Assembly: GCA_963724065.1 (NCBI GenBank)
Contig: CAVRTB010000006.1
Coordinates: 558,001 to 622,000 of the forward strand
Direction of reading: 5' to 3'
Source: DASRIA01 sp963724065
Lineage (GTDB): Bacteria; Actinomycetota; Thermoleophilia; Solirubrobacterales; JBBDJG01
DNA length: 64,000 nucleotides
A program made the position numbers and the translations under genes. Below are positions 33,609 to 42,219 of this stretch, piece after piece. Numbering within the stretch: the first letter of the stretch is position 1; every line of letters starts with the position of its first letter. Under the pieces are notes generated by a model. The model was not told the origin of the DNA, did no database searches, and saw only the letters and a program-made list of their open reading frames with translations.

Positions 33609-36305
33609 ATGCATCGATGCTCGCTGACTTTGCGCACCACCGCATTCGGTTTCGTTGCTTTGCTTCTCCCGATTGCCTTGGCTGGGACGTGCAAGGGAGC
33701 CACGGTCCCGACGGGCTTCGATGATCGCCCGGTGGCATCGGTGGTTCGCCCGACGGCCATGGCCCTCACTCCCGACAGGCGCTTGCTCATCGCGTCAGCC
33801 CTCGGGATTGTTCTCTCGTACGAGAACGGAGCGCTCTCCTCGCGAACGGTCCTAAACATCAGCTCGCGAATCTGTGCGAACTCCGAGCGAGGGGTTCTAG
33901 GGATCGCGGTGGACCCCACATTCACTGCCAACGGGTTCGTGTACCTGTACTACACGCACAACAAGTTCGGGGAGTGCGGTTCGATGACCGAGCGAGCTCC
34001 AGTCAACCGCGTGTCCCGGTTCGTGATGCGCTCGGACGGAACGCTCGATCCTGGCACCGAAGAGGTCTTGATCGACAACATCCCCTCGCCGGACGGCCGG
34101 CACAACGGCGGGGACCTGCACTTCGGCCCGGATGACCTGCTCTACGTGAGCGTCGGTGACGGGACATGCGACTACGCGGGCGACAGCGGGTGCCAGGAGC
34201 TGAACGACGCTTCGCGCGATCCCAACGTCTTGCTCGGCAAGATTCTCAGGATTGAACGCGACGGATCGATACCGCCTTCGAATCCGTTCCAAGGGGAAGG
34301 GACCACTCGCTGCGCTCGGATCGGGATAGCTCCGATAGGCATTCGATGTCGTGAGACGTGGGCCTCCGGCTTGCGAAACCCTTTCAGGATGGCCTTCGAT
34401 CCGGACTCGTCGGAGCCACTCCTTTACATCAATGATGTCGGAAACTACCTGTGGGAGGAGATCGATCTCGGCGCCGTGGGCGCGGATTATGGATGGAACG
34501 TGAGGGAGGGCCCGTGCGAGACGAACTCGCTGGTCGCCTGTGCTCTTCCCCCTCCGGGTATGACCAATCCGATCCACTCGTACGATCACCGGTCCGGATG
34601 CACGGCGATCACTGGCGCAGCCTTCGTGCCGGATGGAGTGTGGCCGCAGGAGTTCGATCAGGACTACCTGTACGGCGACTTCACCTGCGGCAAGGTCTTC
34701 CGCATGACGCCCTTGGCCGGAGGGGAGTTCGAGTCGACTGAACTCGCATCAGGGCTCGGCGACAACGCTCTGATCGGGATGACCTTCGGCCCCGACCTCG
34801 GTCACGGCGGAGGCCCCTCGCTCTATTACTTGGTCTGGGGAGATACCCACGGCGTGCGCCGGATCTCGCACAACGCTAACCGCGCTCCGGTCGCGCGGGT
34901 CGACGCGAGCCCGGCGTCCGGGGCGGCGCCGCTCAGCGTTTCCTTCAAGTCGGATGGGAGCCATGATCCCGACGGCGGTCCGATCGCCTACGAGTGGCGT
35001 TTTGGCGATGGCCATTTTTCGTGGGCCACTGGCAGCGTGGCGCACACTTACGAAGCGGGTACCTACACCGCCGAGCTCACTGTGCACGACGGCGAGGGGG
35101 GTCAGGACACGGCGACCGTTCGGATCGATTCGGGCAACACTGCTCCCATGCCTGCCATAGAGGTTTCGACGGCAGGGGCCGGCTTCGCGGTCGGGGAGCC
35201 CGTTCTCTTGCGGGGGTCAGCGCTGGATCCCGAGGATGGCGAGCTGCCCGGGGAGCAACTCACATGGACGGTGGATCGCATACACGAAAACCACTCGCAT
35301 CCCTTGGTGCCTCCGACCACAGGAGATGACATAACAACCGTTGGACCTGAACCCGAAGGATTCGGCGCGACACAGACCAGCCATCTCGTGGCCTCCCTGA
35401 CTGCGACTGACTCGCGCGGTCTCGCGAGCACCGTCACGAAAAGGATCGATCCACACTTGGTGAGACTCCGCTTCAACTCGAGCCCATTCGGAGCACGACT
35501 TGACCTGGCGGGACACGAGGTCACGACACCCGCTGATGTGACGTCGTGGGAGGGGTGGTCCTTCCCCGTGAGCGCAAGCGATCAGCGGGATGCGAACGAT
35601 GATGCGCTCACATTCACTTCATGGTCTGACGGGGGGGCCAGGGAGCACCAGGTCACAACTCCAAGTGCATCGAGGATCTATCTTGCACGCTTTACCCGCG
35701 TGTACGTTCGCCCAAAGGCGGCGACTCCTTTCGTGGCGTCGCTGGTGCCCGCCATGAGGATGTGTCGCGCCCCGACCGGAATCCATGGACCACCGCTGGA
35801 ACATCAGTCCTGCAGCCCGCCGCAGCCGCAATCGGGCTACTTGACCGTCGGAACGGACGACGTCAACGGGCACGATTCCATGGCCATCGGTGAGGTCCGG
35901 CTATCGGTGACCGTCGGATCCCCGCGAACCCCTGAGGACGAGGCCGATGTGCAACTGCGAGCCGGGCTCACCGACGTGAGGCGAATCCGAAGCGGTGTGG
36001 ACTATGCAGGGGAGCTGACGCTCGATCTCGACGTCAAGCTGACCGACCGCGTTTCGGCTGTCGGGACAACCCTTGAGCCGGTAAGAATCCGGTCGACCAT
36101 TCCCTGCGCGGCAACAGCCGAGCCCGAGGGAGCCAGGTGTCAACTGCTGACCACTCTCGACGCGGTGATGCCCGGTTTGATCATGGAGGGACGACGTAGC
36201 GTGTGGGAGCTGGGGCGCGTGCGGGTATTCGACGGGGGCTCGGATGGAATCGCCTCGACCGAGCCGAACACGCTCTTCCAAAGTCAGGGCCTTTCCATTC
36301 CGTAG
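33609..36305 (+). CDS. secreted PQQ-type sugar dehydrogenase-like protein with PKD domain and novel C-terminal module
   Basis: 898 residues. A signal peptide (about 1-30) is followed by a glucose/sorbosone-dehydrogenase beta-propeller (about 35-420). It shows GIVLSYENG, GVLGIAVDPTFTANGFVYLYYT, DGRHNGGDLHFGPDDLLYVSVGD, ASGLRNPFRMAFDPD and EEIDLGAVGADYGWN, and several disulfide Cys. A PKD domain lies at about 424-507 (FKSDGSHDPDG, WRFGDG, HTYEAGTYTAELTV), then an Ig-like stretch, and the final 200 residues (about 699-898) match the C-terminus of the protein at 37438-39042. It probably oxidises an extracellular sugar or alcohol with PQQ. Codon use is clearly less GC-rich than in its neighbours, suggesting transfer. 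Confidence 0.85.
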   Translation: MHRCSLTLRTTAFGFVALLLPIALAGTCKGATVPTGFDDRPVASVVRPTAMALTPDRRLLIASALGIVLSYENGALSSRTVLNISSRICANSERGVLGIAVDPTFTANGFVYLYYTHNKFGECGSMTERAPVNRVSRFVMRSDGTLDPGTEEVLIDNIPSPDGRHNGGDLHFGPDDLLYVSVGDGTCDYAGDSGCQELNDASRDPNVLLGKILRIERDGSIPPSNPFQGEGTTRCARIGIAPIGIRCRETWASGLRNPFRMAFDPDSSEPLLYINDVGNYLWEEIDLGAVGADYGWNVREGPCETNSLVACALPPPGMTNPIHSYDHRSGCTAITGAAFVPDGVWPQEFDQDYLYGDFTCGKVFRMTPLAGGEFESTELASGLGDNALIGMTFGPDLGHGGGPSLYYLVWGDTHGVRRISHNANRAPVARVDASPASGAAPLSVSFKSDGSHDPDGGPIAYEWRFGDGHFSWATGSVAHTYEAGTYTAELTVHDGEGGQDTATVRIDSGNTAPMPAIEVSTAGAGFAVGEPVLLRGSALDPEDGELPGEQLTWTVDRIHENHSHPLVPPTTGDDITTVGPEPEGFGATQTSHLVASLTATDSRGLASTVTKRIDPHLVRLRFNSSPFGARLDLAGHEVTTPADVTSWEGWSFPVSASDQRDANDDALTFTSWSDGGAREHQVTTPSASRIYLARFTRVYVRPKAATPFVASLVPAMRMCRAPTGIHGPPLEHQSCSPPQPQSGYLTVGTDDVNGHDSMAIGEVRLSVTVGSPRTPEDEADVQLRAGLTDVRRIRSGVDYAGELTLDLDVKLTDRVSAVGTTLEPVRIRSTIPCAATAEPEGARCQLLTTLDAVMPGLIMEGRRSVWELGRVRVFDGGSDGIASTEPNTLFQSQGLSIP

Positions 36306-36351
36306 TGCCAAACGACCGACCTGGCCGGCGGCGACTCCGGGGGGAAGATTG

Positions 36352-36762
36352 CTAGCAGCGCCGACGTTGAGGGGTGCGGGACCGACGTACTTCGGCGCCG
36401 CGTGCGATCACGGCGGCGATCGCAATGCCGATCGAGTCGATCGCGACGTCGACCGGCGTCCCGCGGCGCCCGTCGACGAACGTCTGGTGGAACTCGTCCG
36501 TGCACGCGTACAGCAGGCTGATCGCGACCGCCGCCGGCAGCGCGGCGCCGAGCCCGAGGCCGCGCAGCGCACGCCACCAGAGGAGGGTGAGGACGGCGTA
36601 CTCGGTGACGTGCGCGACCTTGCGCAGCCCGACGTCCCACCAGGCACGGTCGACGTTGTCGCTTGCCTGGCCCGAAAGGACGAAGATCAGCGCCATCATC
36701 AGCAGCGGCGGCACGACAAGCGCCGCGATGCGAGCGGGGGAGACGGTCGCCTGCGGGGTCAT
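36352..36762 (-). CDS. VanZ-like family membrane protein
   Basis: 136 residues with four hydrophobic segments (about 9-29, 46-62, 68-87, 103-122). The family motif TDEFHQTFVDGRRGTPVDVAIDSIG is complete, with D, E, H and the G-R-x-G-x-x-x-D pattern. VanZ proteins are linked to teicoplanin resistance and envelope functions, but the mechanism is unknown. ATG 36760-36762 begins before the first helix. It is divergent from the Rrf2 gene across 33 bases. Confidence 0.82.
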   Translation of the reverse strand: MTPQATVSPARIAALVVPPLLMMALIFVLSGQASDNVDRAWWDVGLRKVAHVTEYAVLTLLWWRALRGLGLGAALPAAVAISLLYACTDEFHQTFVDGRRGTPVDVAIDSIGIAIAAVIARGAEVRRSRTPQRRRC

Positions 36763-36795
36763 GAATAGACTCTCACGACGCGAGATGGTGACATT

Positions 36796-37215
36796 TTGAT
36801 CACGATCAGCTCCAAGTCGCGCTACGCGGTCCAGGCTCTCGCCGAGCTGGCCCGCCAGGGCGCCGAGCGCGACGGCCAGCCCGTGCCGATCGCCGAGCTT
36901 GCGCGGCGGCGCGAGATCCCACTGCAGTTCCTCGAGCAGCTGTTCGCCACGCTGCGCCGCGCGAACGTGCTCCAGAGCCAGCGCGGAGTGAAGGGCGGCT
37001 ACTCGTTCCACCGCGACCCGAGCAAGGTGTCGGTGCTCGAGATCGTGCAGCTGCTCGACGGCCAGTTCGACGCCGAGGCGGCCGCGGCCGGCGGCGCGAA
37101 CGAGGTCTGGACCCGCGCCGTCACCTCACTGCGCAACGAGCTGAGCGGCACGACGATCGCCGACGTGGTGCAGCAGGAGGCGCAGGCGGCCGGGGCGTCG
37201 ATGTACCACATCTAG
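36796..37215 (+). CDS. Rrf2-family transcriptional regulator
   Basis: 139 residues. The winged helix begins ITISSKSRYAVQALAELARQG, with IAELARRREIPLQFLEQLFATLRRANVLQSQRGVKGGY as recognition helix and wing. It has no Cys at all, so it is not an Fe-S type (IscR/NsrR) and is closer to the CymR kind that reads cysteine metabolism through a partner. The start is TTG 36796 directly at the family N-terminus. It ends in MYHI followed by TAG and a strong terminator; the last 13 bases are repeated before the gene at 39156. Confidence 0.88.
   Translation: MITISSKSRYAVQALAELARQGAERDGQPVPIAELARRREIPLQFLEQLFATLRRANVLQSQRGVKGGYSFHRDPSKVSVLEIVQLLDGQFDAEAAAAGGANEVWTRAVTSLRNELSGTTIADVVQQEAQAAGASMYHI
37203..37215 (+). 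repeat. 13-bp direct repeat, left copy
   Basis: GTACCACATCTAG forms the end of the Rrf2 gene, including its stop codon. The right copy is at 39142-39154. Together they bracket the TolB-like gene and may be the duplication left by an insertion or recombination. Confidence 0.5.
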
Positions 37216-37243
37216 GAAACGCCCCGGTCTGCCGGGGCGTTTC
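37216..37243 (+). terminator. hairpin terminator after the Rrf2 gene
   Basis: A perfect 12-bp stem (GAAACGCCCCGG / CCGGGGCGTTTC) with a TCTG loop begins at the base after the stop codon. The TTTC at the end gives a short T run. Confidence 0.75.
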
Positions 37244-37437
37244 GCTTGGCAGAGCCAAGAGTAAACCCGCTTCGACCCGCTGAAGCTGGCGCTCGCTGGC
37301 GCACCTGGCGCGCATAGACCCTTCTGCCCAATGGCTGATCGACGCCGGATGGCCGGTGAGCAACAGCCCGAGCCGGTGCAGCTACTCGGGTGGCTCTGAC
37401 AGCGCTAAGCTAGCGCCAAGCAATCGGAGGGGAAGTC

Positions 37438-39042
37438 ATGCGGGGCCGCTTTTGGATCGTCGTGGCTAGTTTGGTTGTGCTGGTAGGCGCAGGCGTATCG
37501 TCCCCGGCGCAGGCTGCCTTCCCCGGGCAGAACGGCAAGATCGCTTTCGTGGGCGGATGCGCCGGGGTCTGCCTTGCCAATCCGGATGGCAGCGGCGAGA
37601 TCTCGGTCGGTCCGGCGGGCACTGTTGCCCCCGCGTGGTCACCTGACGGCTCGAAGCTTGCAGTGTCGAATTACGACCTCGAGGCAGCGGTGGCGGTGAT
37701 GAACGCCGATGGCACCGGCTTTACGGTGATCGCAAGCACGATCTGGTATTTCGACGGCGCTCCGACTTGGTCGCCTGACGGGACCAGGCTCGCCTTCATT
37801 AGGGACACATCGGGCGACGATCCGGCGATCTGGACCATCAACGCCGATGGCACCGGTGCGAGCGAGCTCTTCAATCCCGCTGCGAACTCACCGGGGAGTC
37901 CCGCCTGGTCTCCGGACGGCGGGAAGATCGCCTTCAGCATGCAAGGCGACATCTGGACCGTTAATCAGGACGGCACCGGCGCGACACAGGTCACGGACGC
38001 ACCGGGCCCTCCCGGGTCGGGCGACTTCGAACCGAACTGGTCGCCCGATGGCACCAAGATCGCGTTCCGCTCATCGAAGGACGGTAACCCCGAGATCCAC
38101 ACCGTCGACGCAGACGGCTCGAATCCGCAACGCCTCACTGTCACCAACCACGCGGAGCGGGACCCGGCCTGGTCGCCGGACGGCACCCGGATCGTCTTCC
38201 AGCGAACTCAGGTGACCTCGCCGTGCGGACCCTGCCCGACTGACATCTGGGCGATGGATTCAGACGGCAGTGACGCCACGAACTTGACGAACGACACCGC
38301 CGAGGAATCGACGCCTGACTGGCAACCGATCCCGATCAACAACTACGCCCGCCCCAAAGGCGCGACTCCGTCCCGGTTTGCGCTCGTACCGGCCTATCGC
38401 GAGTGCGTGTCGCCCAACCGTACGCACGGGCCGCCGTTGGCCTACCCGTCCTGCGGTTATTCGGGTCCGGGTAACCCCCGCCCACCGGTGCCTGCCTCGC
38501 CGAACGTGACGGTGGGCACGCCCGACAACATCAACGGGGATAGCGCCCCGGCCAACTTCATCGGGACCGTGAACCTGGGCACCATCGTTGGAAATCCCGG
38601 CACGTCGGCTGATGAGGCTGATGTGCGGGTGGCTGTGCACGCCACAGACTTGCGCTGCCCGTCGCCACCTTCCGGACCCACATGCGGGCCACCGAACCTG
38701 CACCCTGGCTATGACTACACGGGCGATCTGCAAGGCGCTATTCGCTTTCAGATCACCGACAAGAACAACATGCCACACCCCGGTGGCCCAGGCGCAGCGA
38801 CGGTCCAGGAGTTTCCGATCCTCTTCACAATTCCGTGCGTTGCAACATCGACGGACGACCGTGCCGGCGGGCAGTGCGCTTTGACCTCGACGATGGACGC
38901 GCTGGTTCCGGGCTCCGTAGTCGAGGGACAGCGTGCGATCTGGCAGATCGGGCAGGTGCAGGTATTCGACGGCGGCCCCGACGCGGATGCCGACACGCCC
39001 GACAACTCGCTGTTTGCCGTGCAGGGCATCTTCGTCCCCTAG
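37438..39042 (+). CDS. secreted TolB/PD40 beta-propeller protein with novel C-terminal module
   Basis: 534 residues. A signal peptide (about 1-30, VVASLVVLVGAGVSSPAQA) is followed by at least five PD40/TolB-type blades (about 32-298). Each has the pattern AWSPDGxKLA or WTVNQDGTGA, such as PTWSPDGTRLAFI, PAWSPDGGKIAFS, PNWSPDGTKIAFR and PAWSPDGTRIVFQ. The C-terminal 230 residues (about 303-534), from YARPKGATP to the end, resemble the last 200 residues of the protein at 33609-36305. It is probably exported and binds an extracellular ligand. It lies between 13-bp direct repeats, with lower GC than the genes on both sides. GGAGGGG precedes the ATG. Confidence 0.85.
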   Translation: MRGRFWIVVASLVVLVGAGVSSPAQAAFPGQNGKIAFVGGCAGVCLANPDGSGEISVGPAGTVAPAWSPDGSKLAVSNYDLEAAVAVMNADGTGFTVIASTIWYFDGAPTWSPDGTRLAFIRDTSGDDPAIWTINADGTGASELFNPAANSPGSPAWSPDGGKIAFSMQGDIWTVNQDGTGATQVTDAPGPPGSGDFEPNWSPDGTKIAFRSSKDGNPEIHTVDADGSNPQRLTVTNHAERDPAWSPDGTRIVFQRTQVTSPCGPCPTDIWAMDSDGSDATNLTNDTAEESTPDWQPIPINNYARPKGATPSRFALVPAYRECVSPNRTHGPPLAYPSCGYSGPGNPRPPVPASPNVTVGTPDNINGDSAPANFIGTVNLGTIVGNPGTSADEADVRVAVHATDLRCPSPPSGPTCGPPNLHPGYDYTGDLQGAIRFQITDKNNMPHPGGPGAATVQEFPILFTIPCVATSTDDRAGGQCALTSTMDALVPGSVVEGQRAIWQIGQVQVFDGGPDADADTPDNSLFAVQGIFVP

Positions 39043-39141
39043 GCAACACCCGGAGTCGCAGGGCGCCCTCATGGCTACGAACCGCGGAAGGCTTGGGCGC
39101 GCAGAGGCCGTTCTTGGCTTTACAGAGCGAACTGTCCAGAC

Positions 39142-39154
39142 GTACCACATCTAG
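39142..39154 (+). repeat. 13-bp direct repeat, right copy
   Basis: GTACCACATCTAG again, ending one base before the GTG of the oxidoreductase gene. A 27-codon frame from 39071 ends here in TYHI and TAG, imitating the Rrf2 C-terminus MYHI. This fits duplication of the Rrf2 end on insertion of the intervening 1.9 kb. Confidence 0.5.
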
Positions 39155-39155
39155 C

Positions 39156-40664
39156 GTGCTCGACGCGGTCGTGATCGGCGCCGGCCATAACGGCCTCGTC
39201 GCCGCGGGGTACCTGGCCAAAGCCGGGCTCGACGTCGAAGTCTTCGAGCGACGTGACGTCGTGGGCGGCGCGTGCGTCACCGAGGAGCTGTGGCCCGGGG
39301 TGCGGGCATCGCCGTGTGCCTACACGCTGTCGCTGTTGCGCGTGGAGATCATCCGCGACCTCGAGCTCGCCGCGCACGGGCTCAGAGTCGACGTTCACGA
39401 GCCGGCCCTGTTCGCCCCGTTCCCCGACGGGCGCAAGGTCGTCTCCTGGTCCTCGCACGAGCGAACCCGCGCGCAGCTCGAACGGGACTGGTCGCGCCCA
39501 GACGCAGAAGCCTATGGAGTCTGGAGCATGCGCCGGGAGCAGGCCGCCGCGAACGCACGGCCGCTACTGCTCGAACCGCCCGACCGCGCCCGGTGGCTGG
39601 ATGCGATCGGGCCGGAGCTGCTCGACGGGTCGATCGCCGCCGACCTGGCCGCGATCCCGACCGAGGCCGTGCAGGTGCCGTTCGCGATCCAGGGTCTCAT
39701 CGGAACGCTCGCCGGGCCCGAGGATCCGGGCACCGCGTTCGTGTCCCTCTACCACGACTTGGGCGAGGCGGCCGGCACACCCGGCGCCTGGGGCTATCCG
39801 CGCGGCGGCATGGGCGCGGTGACGGCCGCGTTGCGCTCCGCGGCCGAGGCGGCGGGTGCTCGGGTGAGCGTCGAGGCGCCGGTCGAGCGCGTTGTCGTCG
39901 ACGAGGGGCGCGCGTCCGGCCTCGTGCTGGAGGATGGGCGCGAGGTGCGCGCCCGGTCGGTGCTGTCCAACGCCGACCCCCGGCGCACCGCGGCGCTCGC
40001 AGGATTGCCGGCGCCCGACGGCTGGCGCCAGGCGGGCCCCGTCGTCAAGGTCATGCTGCTGCTCGACGGTCTGCCGGACTTCCCCAGCTGGCCTGGGCCC
40101 GAGGCGTGGGCGGGGACGATCGACATCGGCTTCGAGCTGGCTGACCTCGCGGCCGCCGCCGCGGACGCCCGCGCGGGCCGGCCCGCAGCGCGTCCGTGGA
40201 TCGAGGCCGCCTGCCAGAGCGCCGCCGACCCCACACTCGTGCCGGCGGGGCGCCACGTCCTGTCGCTCTTCTGCCAGTGCTTCCCGGCCGACGCGGACGC
40301 CGATGCCGCGGGCGACGCGGCCATCGCCCGCTTTGCGGAGGTATGCCCAGAGCTCCCGGACCGCATCGTCGACCGCCTGGCCCTCGGCCCGCGAGAGCTC
40401 GAAGCCCGCCTCGGCCTCACCGGCGGTCACATCTTCCACGGGGAGATGCTCCCCGATCAGCTGCTCGAGGGCCGTTTCCCGGCGCGGCGCTACGGCGGCG
40501 TGGAGGGGCTGTACCTCGCGGGGTCGGGCGCCCATCCTGGCGGCGCGGTGACCGGCGCGCCCGGCTACCTCGCGGCGCGCGCGGTGCTCGAGGATCTGCC
40601 GCTCGGTTCTCGCTATAGATCGCCGAAGAACGATTCAAGCCAACCCGAATCGCGCAACGTCTGA
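39156..40664 (+). CDS. PYROXD2/phytoene-desaturase-like FAD oxidoreductase
   Basis: 502 residues. The N-terminal dinucleotide fold reads VVIGAGHNGLVAAGYLAKAGLDVEVFERRDVVGGACVTEE, and GTAFVSLYHDLGEAAGTPGAWGYPRGGMGAVTAAL is also typical of this group. The C-terminus has YLAGSGAHPGGAVTGAPGYLAA, the second FAD contact. It belongs to the broad phytoene-desaturase/amine-oxidase superfamily; its substrate is unknown and no carotenoid genes are nearby. The start is GTG 39156 at the family N-terminus, with no Shine-Dalgarno. The last 20 codons (LGSRYRSPKNDSSQPESRNV) overlap the convergent gene by 52 bases. Confidence 0.88.
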   Translation: MLDAVVIGAGHNGLVAAGYLAKAGLDVEVFERRDVVGGACVTEELWPGVRASPCAYTLSLLRVEIIRDLELAAHGLRVDVHEPALFAPFPDGRKVVSWSSHERTRAQLERDWSRPDAEAYGVWSMRREQAAANARPLLLEPPDRARWLDAIGPELLDGSIAADLAAIPTEAVQVPFAIQGLIGTLAGPEDPGTAFVSLYHDLGEAAGTPGAWGYPRGGMGAVTAALRSAAEAAGARVSVEAPVERVVVDEGRASGLVLEDGREVRARSVLSNADPRRTAALAGLPAPDGWRQAGPVVKVMLLLDGLPDFPSWPGPEAWAGTIDIGFELADLAAAAADARAGRPAARPWIEAACQSAADPTLVPAGRHVLSLFCQCFPADADADAAGDAAIARFAEVCPELPDRIVDRLALGPRELEARLGLTGGHIFHGEMLPDQLLEGRFPARRYGGVEGLYLAGSGAHPGGAVTGAPGYLAARAVLEDLPLGSRYRSPKNDSSQPESRNV

Positions 40665-41734
40665 ACCGCACCGTGATGCCCTCCGCTGATCGCGTGAAGG
40701 TGGGCTAGGTCTCGCATCCGTTCAGCGTGGAGCACGTCGAGCGCCGCAGCGGTCCCGTAGTGGATGTGGAAGTTTCCCGGCCGGGAGGCAAGCAGCGGTG
40801 CGAGGTCACCGTAGCGGGCGTCGAAACGGCCGGTCTCGAGCAGCGCGGACAGGTCCTCTGCCCATCGTGCGTCGCGATGCTGACGCCTCAGAGCCGGGTC
40901 GATGAAAGTCTGCGGCGAAAACGCATGCGCCTCACAACCCAGCAGTGCACCAAACAGGAGCGCGGCATACCCGCCGGCCGAGTTGCCGATCATCACGATG
41001 CGGTCGGCCGTCCGAGTCATGGGTTGCAGGAACGACGCGACCGAATCCACGTCATCGCCGACATCTGCGACGCCACGGTGATACCAGGCGCGGTAATGGT
41101 CGCGCAGGAATACGGACTGCAATCCCGAGGCCGCGAGAGTTCGCTGGAATTCAAAGACCGGCACTGGTCCCAGCCCACCCCAGAGCCCTCCGAACGCGAT
41201 CACGAGCGTTCTCGAAGAGCCGTGCTGCACGGACACGCCGGCCCGGTCTTGGTCGACCCTCCCCAGGAAGACTTCCTGAGGTGGCAGCGGCGGTGAATCC
41301 GTCGCTCGACCGTATCCCAATTGAGCGCGAGGGTCTTGTTCCGACAGCCCGACGGCTTCGAGGGCTTGCTCACGTCGCAGGAAGACGTCGCAACGGGCAG
41401 GCTTGCCATCGCGCATGGTCCAAAGGTGGGTGAGTCGCATGTCCACCGTCGCGCCGCTGCCGCTAGGCCGAAGCTGCATGTGCAGAGAAACCAAGATCCG
41501 GTCGTCCAACTCCAGGAAATGCTCGGGCTGAACGGTCACCTCTTCGAACGCAGCCCAAATCTCAGCAAAGAAGCCACGAATCGCCTCACGCCCGCGGTAA
41601 GTCCCGGCAATGGGGTTCTGATCTGGCGTTTGCAGCTCGAAGTCTGGGCGCGCGTCATGGAACGCGGCATCCCAGTCTCCGCGACTTACCGCTTCGTACA
41701 CGGCGCGAAGCGCCTCAATCTCCGCCTGCGCCAT
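40613..41734 (-). CDS. fusion of SnoaL-like domain and alpha/beta hydrolase-like domain
   Basis: 373 residues. Residues about 1-130 form an NTF2/SnoaL unit (EIEALRAVYEAVSRGDWDAAFHDA to WTMRDGKPARCDVFLRREQALEAVG). Residues about 165-373 look like an alpha/beta hydrolase: LVIAFGGLWGG, DRIVMIGNSAGGYAALLFGALLG with the G-x-S-x-G nucleophile, FSPQTFIDP and a C-terminal ISGGHHG for the His. I do not know this combination. It probably hydrolyses or transfers an acyl group in a small-molecule or glycan pathway. AGGA precedes the ATG. It overlaps the convergent oxidoreductase by 52 bases, and its codon use is less GC-rich than average. Confidence 0.7.
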   Translation of the reverse strand: MAQAEIEALRAVYEAVSRGDWDAAFHDARPDFELQTPDQNPIAGTYRGREAIRGFFAEIWAAFEEVTVQPEHFLELDDRILVSLHMQLRPSGSGATVDMRLTHLWTMRDGKPARCDVFLRREQALEAVGLSEQDPRAQLGYGRATDSPPLPPQEVFLGRVDQDRAGVSVQHGSSRTLVIAFGGLWGGLGPVPVFEFQRTLAASGLQSVFLRDHYRAWYHRGVADVGDDVDSVASFLQPMTRTADRIVMIGNSAGGYAALLFGALLGCEAHAFSPQTFIDPALRRQHRDARWAEDLSALLETGRFDARYGDLAPLLASRPGNFHIHYGTAAALDVLHAERMRDLAHLHAISGGHHGAVQTLRDSGWLESFFGDL

Positions 41735-41743
41735 CGCTCAATC

Positions 41744-41860
41744 CTACGAGTGTCTGCGCAGCGTCCTGAGCATGTCGCCGATGGCGAAGCCGACGCTGGC
41801 CAGAATGGCGGTAGTGACCAGTCCCTTCCCGATCTTTCGGCGATCAATCTGCTCCGACAT
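41744..41860 (-). CDS. 38-residue small hydrophobic protein
   Basis: ATG 41858-41860 to TAG gives 38 residues: a charged start (MSEQIDRRKIGKG), a short hydrophobic helix (LVTTAILASVGFAIG) and a basic tail (MLRTLRRHS). It ends 9 bases before the start of the SnoaL-hydrolase fusion on the same strand, so the two may be co-transcribed. No clear Shine-Dalgarno. Coding is plausible but not proved. Confidence 0.4.
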   Translation of the reverse strand: MSEQIDRRKIGKGLVTTAILASVGFAIGDMLRTLRRHS

Positions 41861-41943
41861 CGCCGACACAACTCTAGGGGAGTGCGGCGCACGCATGACC
41901 CAACGGGGGAGGCATTCCGGTCACCCCCGGCGAAAGACCACCC

Positions 41944-42198
41944 ATGCACGCCGTGATCAAGGCCGTCTCGAGCCGCAAGGGGCCGCAGGTCCAGGTGCTC
42001 GGCACGGTCGACGTCGAGGAAGGGGTCGCCGTGCCGTCGAACCGCAAGGTCGCGCGCCTGCTCGAGACCGTTCAGGTGGCCGGCGACGATCGCCGGGTGC
42101 TCGGGCTCGACAGCGGCGAGGCGTACGTGCGCGCGCTTCCCAAGGCCCTGAAGGGCGGTCACGAGGCCTCCCTCGTCGAGGACGAGCCCTCCGGCTGA
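41944..42198 (+). CDS. small protein of unknown function
   Basis: 84 residues, mostly beta by pattern (VIKAVSSRKGPQVQVLGTVDVEEGVAV), with a central KVARLLETVQVAGDD and an acidic tail LVEDEPSG. No membrane segment and no Cys. It faces the end of the large methyltransferase gene. I do not recognise the family. Confidence 0.5.
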   Translation: MHAVIKAVSSRKGPQVQVLGTVDVEEGVAVPSNRKVARLLETVQVAGDDRRVLGLDSGEAYVRALPKALKGGHEASLVEDEPSG

Positions 42199-42219
42199 GC
42201 GGCCCTGCCTGAGCGGACG

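Noticed and set aside
37203..39154. Complete insertion sequence between the 13-bp repeats
   Set aside because: No transposase and no terminal inverted repeats are present, so only a simple insertion or recombination scar is proposed.
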